Under the pieces are notes generated by a model that saw only the letters and a program-made list of their open reading frames with translations, searched no databases and was not told the DNA's origin. From Primula veris (taxonomy: Eukaryota; Streptophyta; Magnoliopsida; Ericales; Primulaceae): a DNA stretch of 64,000 bases. The stretch lies in the NCBI GenBank assembly GCA_963682055.1, contig OY821744.1, positions 4,690,835-4,754,834 on the forward strand. Direction: 5' to 3'. Shown here in pieces: positions 47,687 to 64,000 of this stretch (position 1 is its first letter; the number at the start of each line of letters is the position of its first letter). The translations under genes were made by a program, and so were the position numbers.

Positions 47687-50467
47687 AATATTATGTAACC
47701 TAGGCACGAAAAGGCAAAGAAGAAAAGAATCATTAAGAAAAATGTCGCAATTGAATACCTAACATAGTTGCAAAAAAGCATTAAAGGAAATTCCTAAAGA
47801 TATTTCAAAACACACAGGCTTGTCGATGATAAGCGATAGTAAGAGGCAACAATGGCGTTGTTCATTGGTCACTTTCTTCTTTTCTGGAATGTCCTAAATA
47901 TGCAGAGAATAAAGAAAGATATATTATGACTGATATGTTACAATGTGAATAGACTATGTTCCTTTTTTGTTGAATACATTTTTTCCTTATAAAGAAAGAG
48001 CAAAGCTACAGAAGAAAAGCCAATAAAAACTTCTTCTACTAAAATTTGATTATTCATTACTAATCCTGTAATCCACATTAAACTTAACAAAAAAGAACCC
48101 GCCTCCACTTTTTACCCAAATTTAATTAACTTCATACTCCATGATTTCAATACTTGCTTCCACCAGTTATTTGTGAATATTCAGAGTACTTTCTCAATTT
48201 TTTCCTCATATGCCTGTCTTTCCTAAAAGGTTAGTGAACCACAGGCTCGAATGTGAAGATATTTTCACTCCTTGCCACTCTCTCTACAACAGTAATCTTA
48301 AGAGACAATGTTCACTAGCAAATTATTTTTATGGTTGGTGACCTAGAGGCCAGCCAAACCTACCCGGCTTCTCTAGAAGTAAATTTATAAATTTCACTCT
48401 GAAATTACTTTTAAAATGCCCAGAGATGAGTAAAAAATGCCCAAATAAGCAAAAAAAAATACCAGAACAATTCCCTAACATGTCAAAAAAGTAAAAATAA
48501 AATAAAAAATGATGGCATGTTTTAGATTTTGCCTAGGTAATTTACCTCAAGGGTCGCCTCTAGTGCACAATACCACAACAGCCCTACACATATTAGTTAA
48601 AGTAAATTATGTTGTATCACAAAGTTGTATAATTTTTAGTATGATTTCTTACCAAACAGAAGTATGAAAATAGATTTGCTAAATTAATTACAACCATTCA
48701 CAAAATCAGGATAGAGTATTTTCTCGGGGAAACAGAACACGTTTTATAATGATTGTCTTCTCTTCAGTTTGTTTGTCAGATACGGGAAATCAGCAGTGAG
48801 AATTTCACCACATATCCCATGAACATTTGAAGAAGATAAAAAAAAAAACACAAACTTGTAAAGTAAATTGCAAGGAATTCAATTTGGATAGAGACTTGCT
48901 GTTCATGTCGGATAGAAGGGGATGTTCAGAGCAAAGTTATTAAGGGTGCAATTGATCATACCGAGTCACTGACAACAGATGTGCGTCTTTTGCAATTAAG
49001 TGATGATTTTTTTTACTACATCTATAATAGAAATGAGCCTAGTATAAAACTATAAATATAATGTTCTCTGTTGCTTAAGGTGATGAAAACACTGATGCAA
49101 CATGTAAGTTTACTTATTTTTTAATCTTATTTTTCATCATTTATCTTTCCTTATATATTCCTATGTGCATATACTTCAATTGTTGCAATATAAAATCCAT
49201 AAAATTCAGCCCCAAAATAAGGTTTTGTGCTACTGTTTTATTGAGTTCAAAGGCTAAGCCACTGAATTCTATTTGATTCAGTGGGAAGTGTATTCGATTC
49301 ATTACATAAACGGATAAACCTCATTCTTCTTTTTAAAAGCTAAATAATTGTAAACTGCTTTAATATAGAAGATCAAATTGTATCCTTCAGCAATAAAAAT
49401 ACCCAACCAGAATAATTAACTTAGAAATTAACAAATGCATTGTGCATACATGTACTAACCCCGAGTCTAAACGAACCGATATAAAACTACAAGTACATGG
49501 TTACAAGGAGTCAAGGACTGAAAGAGGAGTGGAAAAACAAGTTATGCCATGCAACCCCTTATAGAAACTTAAGGTTGTTCAAATATTAATATGAATGGAA
49601 AAATAGAAGAGTAGGACAATTCCAGATATCACATCTCCATAAACAAACTTAACAAGAGAATAGGTCTTAGAATAACATGATTTTCAGCATAATAAGCAAA
49701 GGATATTGCACGCATATTGATAAAACTACATAAGTATTTAAATTAGTAAGTCAAATTTTATCAGGTTTCCTTAGGCTTTCGGGTTTTTCATATATGTTCG
49801 TAATAAAAAATCAAATTGTTTTTGTAAATCAACGTATCATTCTTCCTAAAGTACTTGTTCAAAAAAATTGTAAAATTTAAACTTTTTTTGTATTTATCCT
49901 TAATATTACTATCTTATTATAGATTGTCAAATAAATAATTAAACATAAAAAATATATAAAAGTCAAATTTTAAGGATTTTTTTTTAACAAACACTTTAGA
50001 AATAAAAACAGTAAGTTGAATTAAAAAAAAAACAAAAAAAATTAAGAATACCTATTAAAACACCGAAAAACTAATGAAAACCTAAGGATTCATAAAATTT
50101 GAAAGTAAAGTGCCTTTAACCTTAGAGGTGAAGTTGATAGGAGACAGAAGGTATGGCAGACTAAGAAGTTGCAGAGACCTATACGCAAATCCTTATTGAA
50201 ACTTTAAAGTGAAGGAATATTTAGGTATATCTTGACTAACTTATTTAGCATATTTCAATCCTTAATTAACTCAAAATAAAACTCTTCAATACTATCAAAT
50301 TAGAAAGATATACTATCAAATTAAAAAGTTAGGTCAATACTATCAAATTAAAAGATATACGACCAATTAATTCAATAATAATATTACCAAATTCAGCAAA
50401 AAAATACTAGTACCAAATTTAACATAAATAGTACTATTTCTAGTTAAAATACTACTATATATTTTTT
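47687..50467. other. Intergenic DNA upstream of F-box gene 2
   Basis: No gene is recognised. The promoter of F-box gene 2 should lie at the left side. Near 50.28-50.46 kb there are short TACTATCAAATTA-type repeats, similar to part of the TIM17 intron, which border the large element that follows. Confidence 0.35.
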
Positions 50468-50689
50468 GGGTCAATGCCCAAAACATACAACGTGTTATAA
50501 AATATTACCAAAACATACAAGCCAAACAAATTATTCTCAAAACATACAATTGACCAAAATAGAAAAAAAAATATATTTCTCCTCACCTACCAAAAAATTT
50601 CTCTTTCTCCTCTCTCCCTCCGCGCTCTCTCTTTCTAAATCATAATTTTTTTTTCACAAAAGACTAACTTATTTAATGTTAAAATGACT

Positions 50690-51920
50690 TCTAAACCGAA
50701 AAAAATAAAATTACAACAAAAAATAAAAAAAGTTCAAAAAAGTCGAGAACCCGAAAAAACCCAAAAAATGCTGAAAAAACCTTTAAAAAAGTCGGGAATC
50801 CGAAAAAATCCAAAAAAATGGTAAAAAATAAAAAAACCAATAAAAATCCAAAATCACCAAAAAATGAAAAAAGTTCAAAAAAGTCGAGAATCCGAAAAAA
50901 GCCAAAAAAAGCTGAACCTTTTAAAAAGTCGGGAACCCGAAAAAACCCAAAAAATGGTTAAAAAAAGTAAAAAAAAAAACAAAGAAAAATCCAAAATCAC
51001 AAAAAGAATGAAAAAAGTTCACAAAAGTCGACAACCCGAAAAAACCAACAAAGTGCTAAAAAACCTTTAAAAAGTCGGGAACACGAAAAAACTCCAAAAA
51101 AGTGGCAAAAAATAATTAAAAAAAATCAAAAAAAATACAAAATCACAAAAATATATAAAAATAAAGTTCAAAAAAGTCGTGAACCAGAAAAAAGCCCCAA
51201 AATATGGTAAAAAAACAAAAAAAAAAACAAGAAAATTACAAAATTACAAAAAAAAAATGAAAAAAGTTCAAAAAAGTCGAGAATTCAAAAAAAACCCAAA
51301 ATATGCTGAAAAACTTTTAAAAAAGTCGGCAACCCAAAAAAATGGTTAGAAAAACCAAGAAAAATCCAAAATAACAAAAAAATGAAAAAAGTTCAAAAAA
51401 GTCAAGAACCCGAAAAAACCCAAAAAAGGTTGAAAAACCCATTTAAAAGGTCGGGAACCCGAAAAAGCCAAAAAAATGGTTAAAAAAAGTAAAAAAAAAA
51501 AGAAAAATCCAAAATCACAAAAAGAATGAAAAAAGTTCACAAAAGTCGAGAACCCGAAAAAACCAAAAAAATGCTGAAAAAACCTTTAAAAAGTTGAAAA
51601 CCGGAAAAAACTCCAAAAAAATGGCAAAAAAAAAACCAAGAAAAATCCAAAATCACAAAAATATATAAAAATAAAGTTCAAAAAAGTCGAGAACTCGAAA
51701 AAAATGGTAAAAAACAAGAAAATTACAAAATTACAAAAAAAATGAAAAAAGTTCAAAAAATTCGAGAATCCAAAAAAACTCAAAATATGCTGAAAAAACT
51801 TTTAAAAAAGTCGATAACCCGAAAAAACCCAGAAAAATGGTTTTTAAAAAAAACCAATAAAAATCCAAAATAAAAAAAAAATGAAAATGAAAAAAGCTCG
51901 AAAAGCCCGGAAAATTCGAT
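50690..51920. repeat. A-rich tandem array with higher-order structure
   Basis: Units of about 75-148 bp recur around GTTCAAAAAAGTCGAGAA, at about 50731, 50872, 51017, 51165, 51265, 51390, 51535, 51675 and 51750. The block from 51017 is repeated at 51535 in matching order, so a higher-order unit of about 510 bp is present. The + strand is strongly A-rich, so open frames on either strand here are artefacts. Confidence 0.85.
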
Positions 51921-51924
51921 TGTG

Positions 51925-52170
51925 TATACATTTTTCTTATTTTTTATGCATTCTTTTGTATTGTGTATTTAATTTTTTGTATTATGTATGTACTTTTTTG
52001 ATTGTGTATGTCCTTTTCTCGATCGTTTATGCATTTTTTTGGATTGTGTATGCAACTTTCTCGATTGTGTATTCATTTTTTTGGATTATGTATGGCTCTT
52101 TTTTATTGGTTATGCACTTTTTAATACTGTGTATGCACTTTTTAATATTGTGTATGCACTTTTTAAATTG
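51925..52170. repeat. T-rich short tandem array
   Basis: Units of roughly 26-30 bp follow the pattern TTTTTNGATTGTGTATGCA with variation. The GTGTATG core is shared with the 40-bp minisatellite that follows, so that array may have grown from this one. Confidence 0.7.
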
Positions 52171-52239
52171 ATAGACAATTGTGATTTTTCATATTGTTTG
52201 CAAAATTATATTTTGTATGTAATATGAAATCATCACTTT

Positions 52240-53830
52240 TTATGTGTAATGTATAACAATGTATTGTGTATGCCTGTATTGCGTATTTTCGTATTAAAAA
52301 ACATGTATAAATTATGTGTTGTGTATGCATGTATTAAATAAAATATATAAATAATGTATTGTGTATGCCCGTATTAAAAAACATGTATAAAACATGTATT
52401 GTGTATGCCTGTATTAAATAGCATGTATAAAAAATGTATTGTGTATGCATAATAGGAAAAACACAAAAAATAGACAGTGTCAATGGATACAGAATGTATT
52501 GTGTATGATTGTATTGTATAAACAATGTATTGTGTATGCCTGTATTAAAAAGCACATATAAAATATGTATTGTGTATGTCTGTATTAAAGAGCATGCATA
52601 AATAGTGTATTGTGTATGCCCATATTAAAAAACATGTATAAATTGTGTAATGTGTATGTCTGTATTAAAGAGCATGTATAAATAATGTATTGTGTATGCC
52701 GTATTAAAAAAATATGTATAAACTGTGTATTGTGTATACTTGTATTAAAGAGCATGTATAAAATATGTATTGTGTATGCATGTATTAAAGAGCATGTATA
52801 AATAGTGTATTGTGTATACCCGTATTAAAAAACATGTATAAACTATGTATTGTGTATGTCTGTATTAAAGAACATGTATAAATAATGTATTGTGTATGCC
52901 CGTATTAAAAAAAGCATGTATAAACTGTGTATTGTGTATGCCTGTATTAAAGAGCATGTATAAAATATGTATTGTGTATGACTGTATTAAATAGCATGTA
53001 TAAACACTATATTAACAATTTAATCGGCATTTTTCATATTGAGGAACATAATATGTCAACAACACATCACTTTTATCCAAATGTGACCAAATATCACAAA
53101 TTTTAGCCACCAAATTTTCAAAACTTATATCGATCTGAATTGCAATTATAACCATTTTAGAACTAGCAACCGTGACAACATCTAGATTGCAGATCATCAA
53201 AATACTGCCCATTGCACTACAAAACAACATAAACAAAACACGCAAAAAGTGTAAATGGATAAACAATGTATTGTGTATGCCTGTATTAAAAAACATATAT
53301 AAAAGATGTATTGTGTATGTCTGTATTAAAAAACATGTATAAAAGATGTATTGTCTATACCTGTATTAAAGAACATGTATAAAAGATGTATTGTGTATGC
53401 ATGTATTAAAGAACATGTATAAAAGATGTATTGTATATGCATGTATAAAAATAACATGCATAAAAGATGTATTATGTATTTATTAAAAAACATATATAAA
53501 AAACATATTGTGTATGTATGTATTAAACAACATGTATAAAAAAATGTATTGTGTATGCATGTATTAAACAACCTGTATAAAAAACACAATACATCTTTTT
53601 TGTGTATGGATAATAACCGAAACACAAAAAAGGCAGTCTCAATAGATAGATAATGTACTGCGTATGGATTTATAAAAGAGCGTATATAACAATTTATTGT
53701 GTATGTCTGTATTAAAGAGCATGCATAAACACTATATTGCGTATGTCTATATTTAATAGCATGTATAAACTGTATATTGTGTATGTCTATATTTAATAAC
53801 ATGTATAAACGATGTATTGTGTATGGATAA
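52240..53830. repeat. 40-bp minisatellite in two blocks
   Basis: The unit contains TGTATTGTGTATGCCTGTAT followed by TAAAAAGCATGTATAAA. Successive copies such as 52395 and 52435 are exactly 40 bp apart. About 30 copies lie in 52240-53010 and 53258-53830. The blocks are separated by a unique segment of about 240 bp. Some units are replaced by AACACAAAAAA-type variants. Confidence 0.88.
53020..53250 (-). pseudogene. Fragment resembling a Mutator transposase N-terminal domain
   Basis: On the minus strand an open frame reads MGSILMICNL, a short gap, then KMVIIAIQIDISFENLVAKI and LTYYVPQYEKCRLNC before a stop. The pattern of an IS.ENLV.KI helix followed by LTYYVP resembles the PB1-like domain at the N-terminus of plant MULE transposases. 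It is cut off by the minisatellite on both sides. The assignment rests on a short motif and is tentative. Confidence 0.4.
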
Positions 53831-54477
53831 TAAAAACACAATACACTGTTATTAAAAAACAAAAAACAAAAAAAACACAAAACACTGTTAATATTCGGCA
53901 TCTCGAGTCTATTTTGTTTCTTTATCAATCATATTATTATAACAAAATATCAATTTCCGAAAAAATATTGAAAAAATAACCAACGCAAACCCAGATATAT
54001 CGTCAACTAATTTCTTCGAAAAGTAATCCTATTTCATATACAATTTGAGATGAATAAAATCCGAATAAAACCCTAATCGAAAACAATCTCGTAAATAACT
54101 TTGTATTTAAATCAATTTATGAAGAATAAACCCTAATTCGAACAATAAACCAGAGAAATCCGATGAAGAGAAACTGAGTATTCGAAACAATAAAAATACG
54201 GATCAAAATCGTCTAATTAAAAGCGAATTTATGGTTTGATAGAATGATTCGACGGAGGTGTATAAAAAAAGTATTTTGTATAGATGTTAATTATGTGGTT
54301 TATAGGGCTAGTGGATATAGATATATAAATACTTATGTAGAGAGAGAGATGTGTTAAAAAAATATAAATGATTTATTATTTATAATTTTAATTAGTTGTA
54401 TGTTTTGGGAATAAAGTGTTGGAGTGTAACTTTTTGGTAATTAGTTTAAAATAGTTGTATTTTTTGGTAATTTTCCC

Positions 54478-56390
54478 TTATTTTTACTACTATTGTTAGT
54501 ACTACTTTTAGTGATTCTGCCAGTAATGGGGATATTTTGCACTTGTTAAATTATGAACAGTGTAATTTAAGAAAATATTGTTTTGTGTTAAAAAAATAAA
54601 AAAAACCTTTATGTGGTTATTTCTCATTTGAAATTCTATAAATGTTTTCGTCTCATGTAAATAATACGTATTGGGGAATCGCACACAGCTACAACTAAGA
54701 ACAAATGTATCAGATTCATCAAATCTAACTCATCAAATTCGAATTATAAATATAAAAACACACATTTTCAACTTTAGTAATCCATAAACATTTTAACCAC
54801 TATATCGGTATCTATATTCTATTCTCTAAATTGATTATTTAATAATATTTTATTATTTAGCCTTTGTTATTTTGTAAGAGAGAGATAGTGAAATATTATA
54901 AAAAAATATTTTTATCTTGTAAAGAGAATATATAAACTCTCTTTTAGTTGACGAGTTTTATTGCTCTATTTATTTTTAAATAACTTAAAATGAGACTGAT
55001 GGAAAACCTTTTTTTTTATTAACTCATTTAAATTATAAAGAAAGTGTTTTGATAATACTGATGACGATGATTTAATAGTCTAATACATATGTGAACTTGC
55101 TAACATGTGCATGATGCTTTAAACTCAACAGGTATTTGTGAATATTTGTCCTTAGTTGTACGAGTGTTATTATCAAGAAATTTAAATTACTTTTGATGAA
55201 TTCTAACTATTTTCAAGGAAATTTAGATTATGTTGCTGTTTTGAGTTAAATAGTTGTATGAATATCTTTTTTTCATATTTATTACGAGATTATCTTAAGT
55301 TTTTTGGGTTTAAACTTTGATTTGTATTTCAATGGTCATATATAAGAAACGTGTAAGCGAAATAAAAACAAGAATATGAAAACAGAATAGGTAAAAATAA
55401 AGAAAACACAATGACAAATAAAAAATAAAACTAATTATATAACCAAAGAGTTCGATTGAACTTACAACCCAATGTTGATAAACATTAAGTGAAGAGAAGT
55501 CCCTATTCAACTCGATTCTGTTAAATTTTAGAGTATATCTACTAAAAAACGGTTAATTCACGGCTCTCATAAGATTTTTTAAGTACAGATCACCTCAAAA
55601 AACAGGTTTTAAGCTGTTTTTTTTTACACTTTAATATATATTTTTTACTTAATAATTCAAACAAACACTACAAAAAACTAAAAAACAGCTTTTAAGCTAT
55701 TTTTTTACACTTTAATATTTTTCAAAAAGAGATTATAATATATTTATTTTAGCTTAAAAACAGCTTTTAAGTTATTTTTTACATTTTAATATCTTTCCTA
55801 TATAGATTATAAGTTATTTTTAAAGTTTAAAAACAGTTTTTAAGCTCTTCTTTATTGGGTCGGCTGACTAGAACTTAAAAAAGTTTCGACCCGACACTTG
55901 AACTCGAAAATTCTTATGAAAGGTGACCTCTACATAATTATCTCCTAAAAAAATGAGCAAGAGCAGTACATATACATATCAGCAAAAATCAAAAAACAAA
56001 TAAAGATTGTCCCAAAAGGGCCAAGACTACAAGACACAAATTTAACAATAATAAAATTTGATTTATTTGCATCCTTGAGCAGACAATTATTCAGTCACAG
56101 AGAAAGAAAGCAAGAATAAAACCGCCTCCATCTGCCCATTATTCATCTTTCATGAGAAAATGGTATTACAAGTTACAACTAATACAAATGTGAACTTGCC
56201 AATAAAAATTATATTCCTTGGGAAAAACTTGTTTACCATATCAAGAAATTTGGTCACAATTCAATTCGCCCTCCTTCGAGACCCTTATATAAAGGATATG
56301 TTTGCAACATCTCTTAAACTAGGAGACTAATTATAGCAAACACCCGAGGACGGGAATAATAAAATATACAAAAAAGAAAGAAAAAACTAA
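54478..56390. other. Intergenic DNA downstream of hexokinase
   Basis: No gene is seen. The stretch contains the small repeat cluster at 55596-55850. The hexokinase 3' UTR should lie at the right-hand end. Confidence 0.4.
55596..55850. repeat. Four tandem units with a palindromic core
   Basis: AAACAGCTTTTAAGCTATTT-like cores occur near 55601, 55684, 55759 and 55833, each followed by ACACTTTAATAT-like sequence in the first three. The period is about 75-85 bp. The core is partly palindromic (AGCTTTTAAGCT). Confidence 0.7.
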
Positions 56391-62783
<6,393 letters not shown>

Positions 62784-63380
62784 CCTTCCCAATTCACACC
62801 AAAATTAAATAACAAAAAATATTTAAATTTACTTTTTTATTGATCTGTTTTTTTTTTTTTTGGTTTCTCTCTTTAAATATATACACTATAATTCTCTCCC
62901 TATATATATATGATACATAGACTATGGTATTTGATCTGGGTTTTCTTTTTTGTTTCTATTTATATATATATATCATATAGATATATATAATGGATGTGTA
63001 TATAATTAAAAATAGTATTGAAAGCGATATAGTAGGAGAGAGGTAGAGTTAAAGTTGGACAAAAGTACAAAACAGAGCTTAAAGTTAAATAAAAGTGTTT
63101 TTGGTGGATATTTTTGTTGTGTGTTTGTGTTTAAATGGTGAAAAATTTCACTTTATCCGTATGGATAAAAAGTAGGTAAATGTTTTACCATTCATGTGTA
63201 TGTATGTATATCTTGGTCGGATAATTAATCAAAAGATCATGGAATCATTAATATTCTATTCTTTTCTAATTGGATATGTTCACACATGTAAATAAATAAT
63301 AACATGGTATTGTAATTTATTAAAATAGTTGATATCGTGATATTTTTAATACTTTTTTTTTTTTTTTTTTTCAAGGAGTG
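62784..63380 (-). promoter_or_regulatory. HXK: Hexokinase promoter and 5' UTR region
   Basis: A TATA-like TATATATTTAAAG occurs on the minus strand at about 62873-62885, some 90 bases upstream of the start codon. TA-rich runs lie at 62900-62912 and 62960-62992. No other motif stands out. Confidence 0.35.
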
Positions 63381-64000
63381 ACCTTTTTATACCGACTTGT
63401 ATCAACCGACCGTTTTTCGAATCGAACCAATCAAGTCGGTACCAAAAGATTGGTATACCGACATTACAATACGGTACAACCGAACCTATATTTGAAAATC
63501 GGATCGGTTTCGGTATTCGTTTAGTGAGTTCGGTATGATACTGATTTAAACCGAAATATTAAAATATATACTATATAGACTAATAAACTAAAATACATAT
63601 ATGCATTTAATTATTAATATTGTTATAATATATTTATATTACTTTTTCTAATAAATACTTATAACATTTTATTTTATTTTATTTATAACATTTACTAGAA
63701 ATGTCTAGTATTGTTTACTCTTTTATGTAAAAAAAACAATAAATGTAACAATAATATAAATAAATATATATTTTTAATCTACTACTTTTAAAATTTTATA
63801 CTATGTTTTTTTCTCAATACGCACAATTTTTCTATCATCACTTGTAAACTCTAAAGTTTGTTATAAAAACGAAACCGAACAGAACCAATAATAGTTTGGT
63901 ATACCGATAGTTCGGTATACCGATTTTTTTTGTTCGGTAATGGTATAAAAATTCTCAAACCAAACTAGTTTGGTACGGTATCGGTATGTAGTTAAAAAGT
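63381..64000. repeat. Inverted-repeat element running off the window
   Basis: Both sides of the stretch carry dense GGTATACCGA/TCGGTATACC and TTCGGTA motifs, in an arrangement that suggests long inverted ends around an AT-rich centre (about 63560-63860). The right end is cut by the end of the window, so class and size cannot be given. Confidence 0.5.

Larger units (their letters stand above)
50468..54477. mobile_element. Putative Mutator-like element filled with tandem arrays
   Basis: The ends form imperfect inverted repeats of about 85 bp. The left begins GGGTCAATGCCCAAAACATA and the right, read inward, GGGAAAATTACCAAAAAATA. Both carry repeated CCAAAANATACAA blocks. The 9-mers outside (ATATTTTTT and TTATTTTTA) share seven of nine positions, a weak sign of a target duplication in AT-rich DNA. 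Inside lie an A-rich array, a T-rich array, a split 40-bp minisatellite, a fragment resembling the N-terminal PB1-like domain of Mutator transposases, and a possible captured promoter with two AAACCCTAA boxes (54069 and 54128). No transposase core is present. Confidence 0.55.

Noticed and set aside
49755..50100. A MITE with CTTAGGYTTTC-type inverted ends
   Set aside because: Only about 20 bases pair, with gaps, in very AT-rich DNA; no target duplication was found.
51346..53928. Phe-rich and Ile/Thr/His-rich open frames in the tandem arrays
   Set aside because: They are translations of low-complexity A-rich or 40-bp repeats, with no start context or family match. Only the 53020-53250 segment was kept, as tentative.

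Overview
The window is nuclear DNA from a flowering plant, most likely a eudicot. It is AT-rich, its genes have spliceosomal GT/AG introns, and it holds plant-specific families: a clade A PP2C, a plant ceramide glucosyltransferase, a type B hexokinase and F-box/FBD proteins. It also carries the usual plant mobile elements (Copia, CACTA, hAT, Mutator-like and Stowaway-like). I cannot name the species. All exon models come from reading splice sites by eye; for each complete gene the exon phases add up and the joined product matches its family from end to end.

Layout. 1-6.7 kb: a clade A protein phosphatase 2C (+), with two tandem duplications in a long first intron. 8.0-14.1 kb: a complete 14-exon ceramide glucosyltransferase (-), convergent with the PP2C. 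14.3-20.9 kb: gene-poor DNA with a Stowaway-like MITE, an RNase H-like pseudogene split by a CACTA element with a clean 3-bp target duplication, and smaller CACTA-type pieces. 20.9-23.3 kb: TIM17 (+), whose reading frame is cut by a 416-bp insert that looks exactly like an intron made by a target duplication; its 3' end has been copied several times downstream. 23.3-28.4 kb: no genes, but MITEs and a 1.2-kb tandem duplication. 28.4-31.3 kb: a two-exon 3-hydroxyisobutyrate dehydrogenase-like enzyme (+), with a MITE starting right after its stop codon. 33.2-38.1 kb: a recently inserted, disabled Copia element (-). 38.6-47.7 kb: two related F-box/FBD genes (-), one frameshifted by a 14-bp duplication, with a stray copy of part of the hexokinase last exon and a 0.55-kb foldback between them. 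50.5-54.5 kb: a putative Mutator-like element filled with three kinds of tandem array. 56.4-62.8 kb: a complete nine-exon hexokinase (-). The window ends inside another repeat.

The genes do not form a pathway. They are independent housekeeping and signalling genes: ABA-type phosphatase, glucosylceramide synthesis, mitochondrial import, valine or semialdehyde metabolism, and glucose phosphorylation. The more distinctive biology lies in how repeats reshape genes here: an apparent new intron in TIM17, a duplicated and decaying TIM17 3' end, a tRNA-like sequence inside a hAT MITE, and a mobile element made largely of minisatellites.
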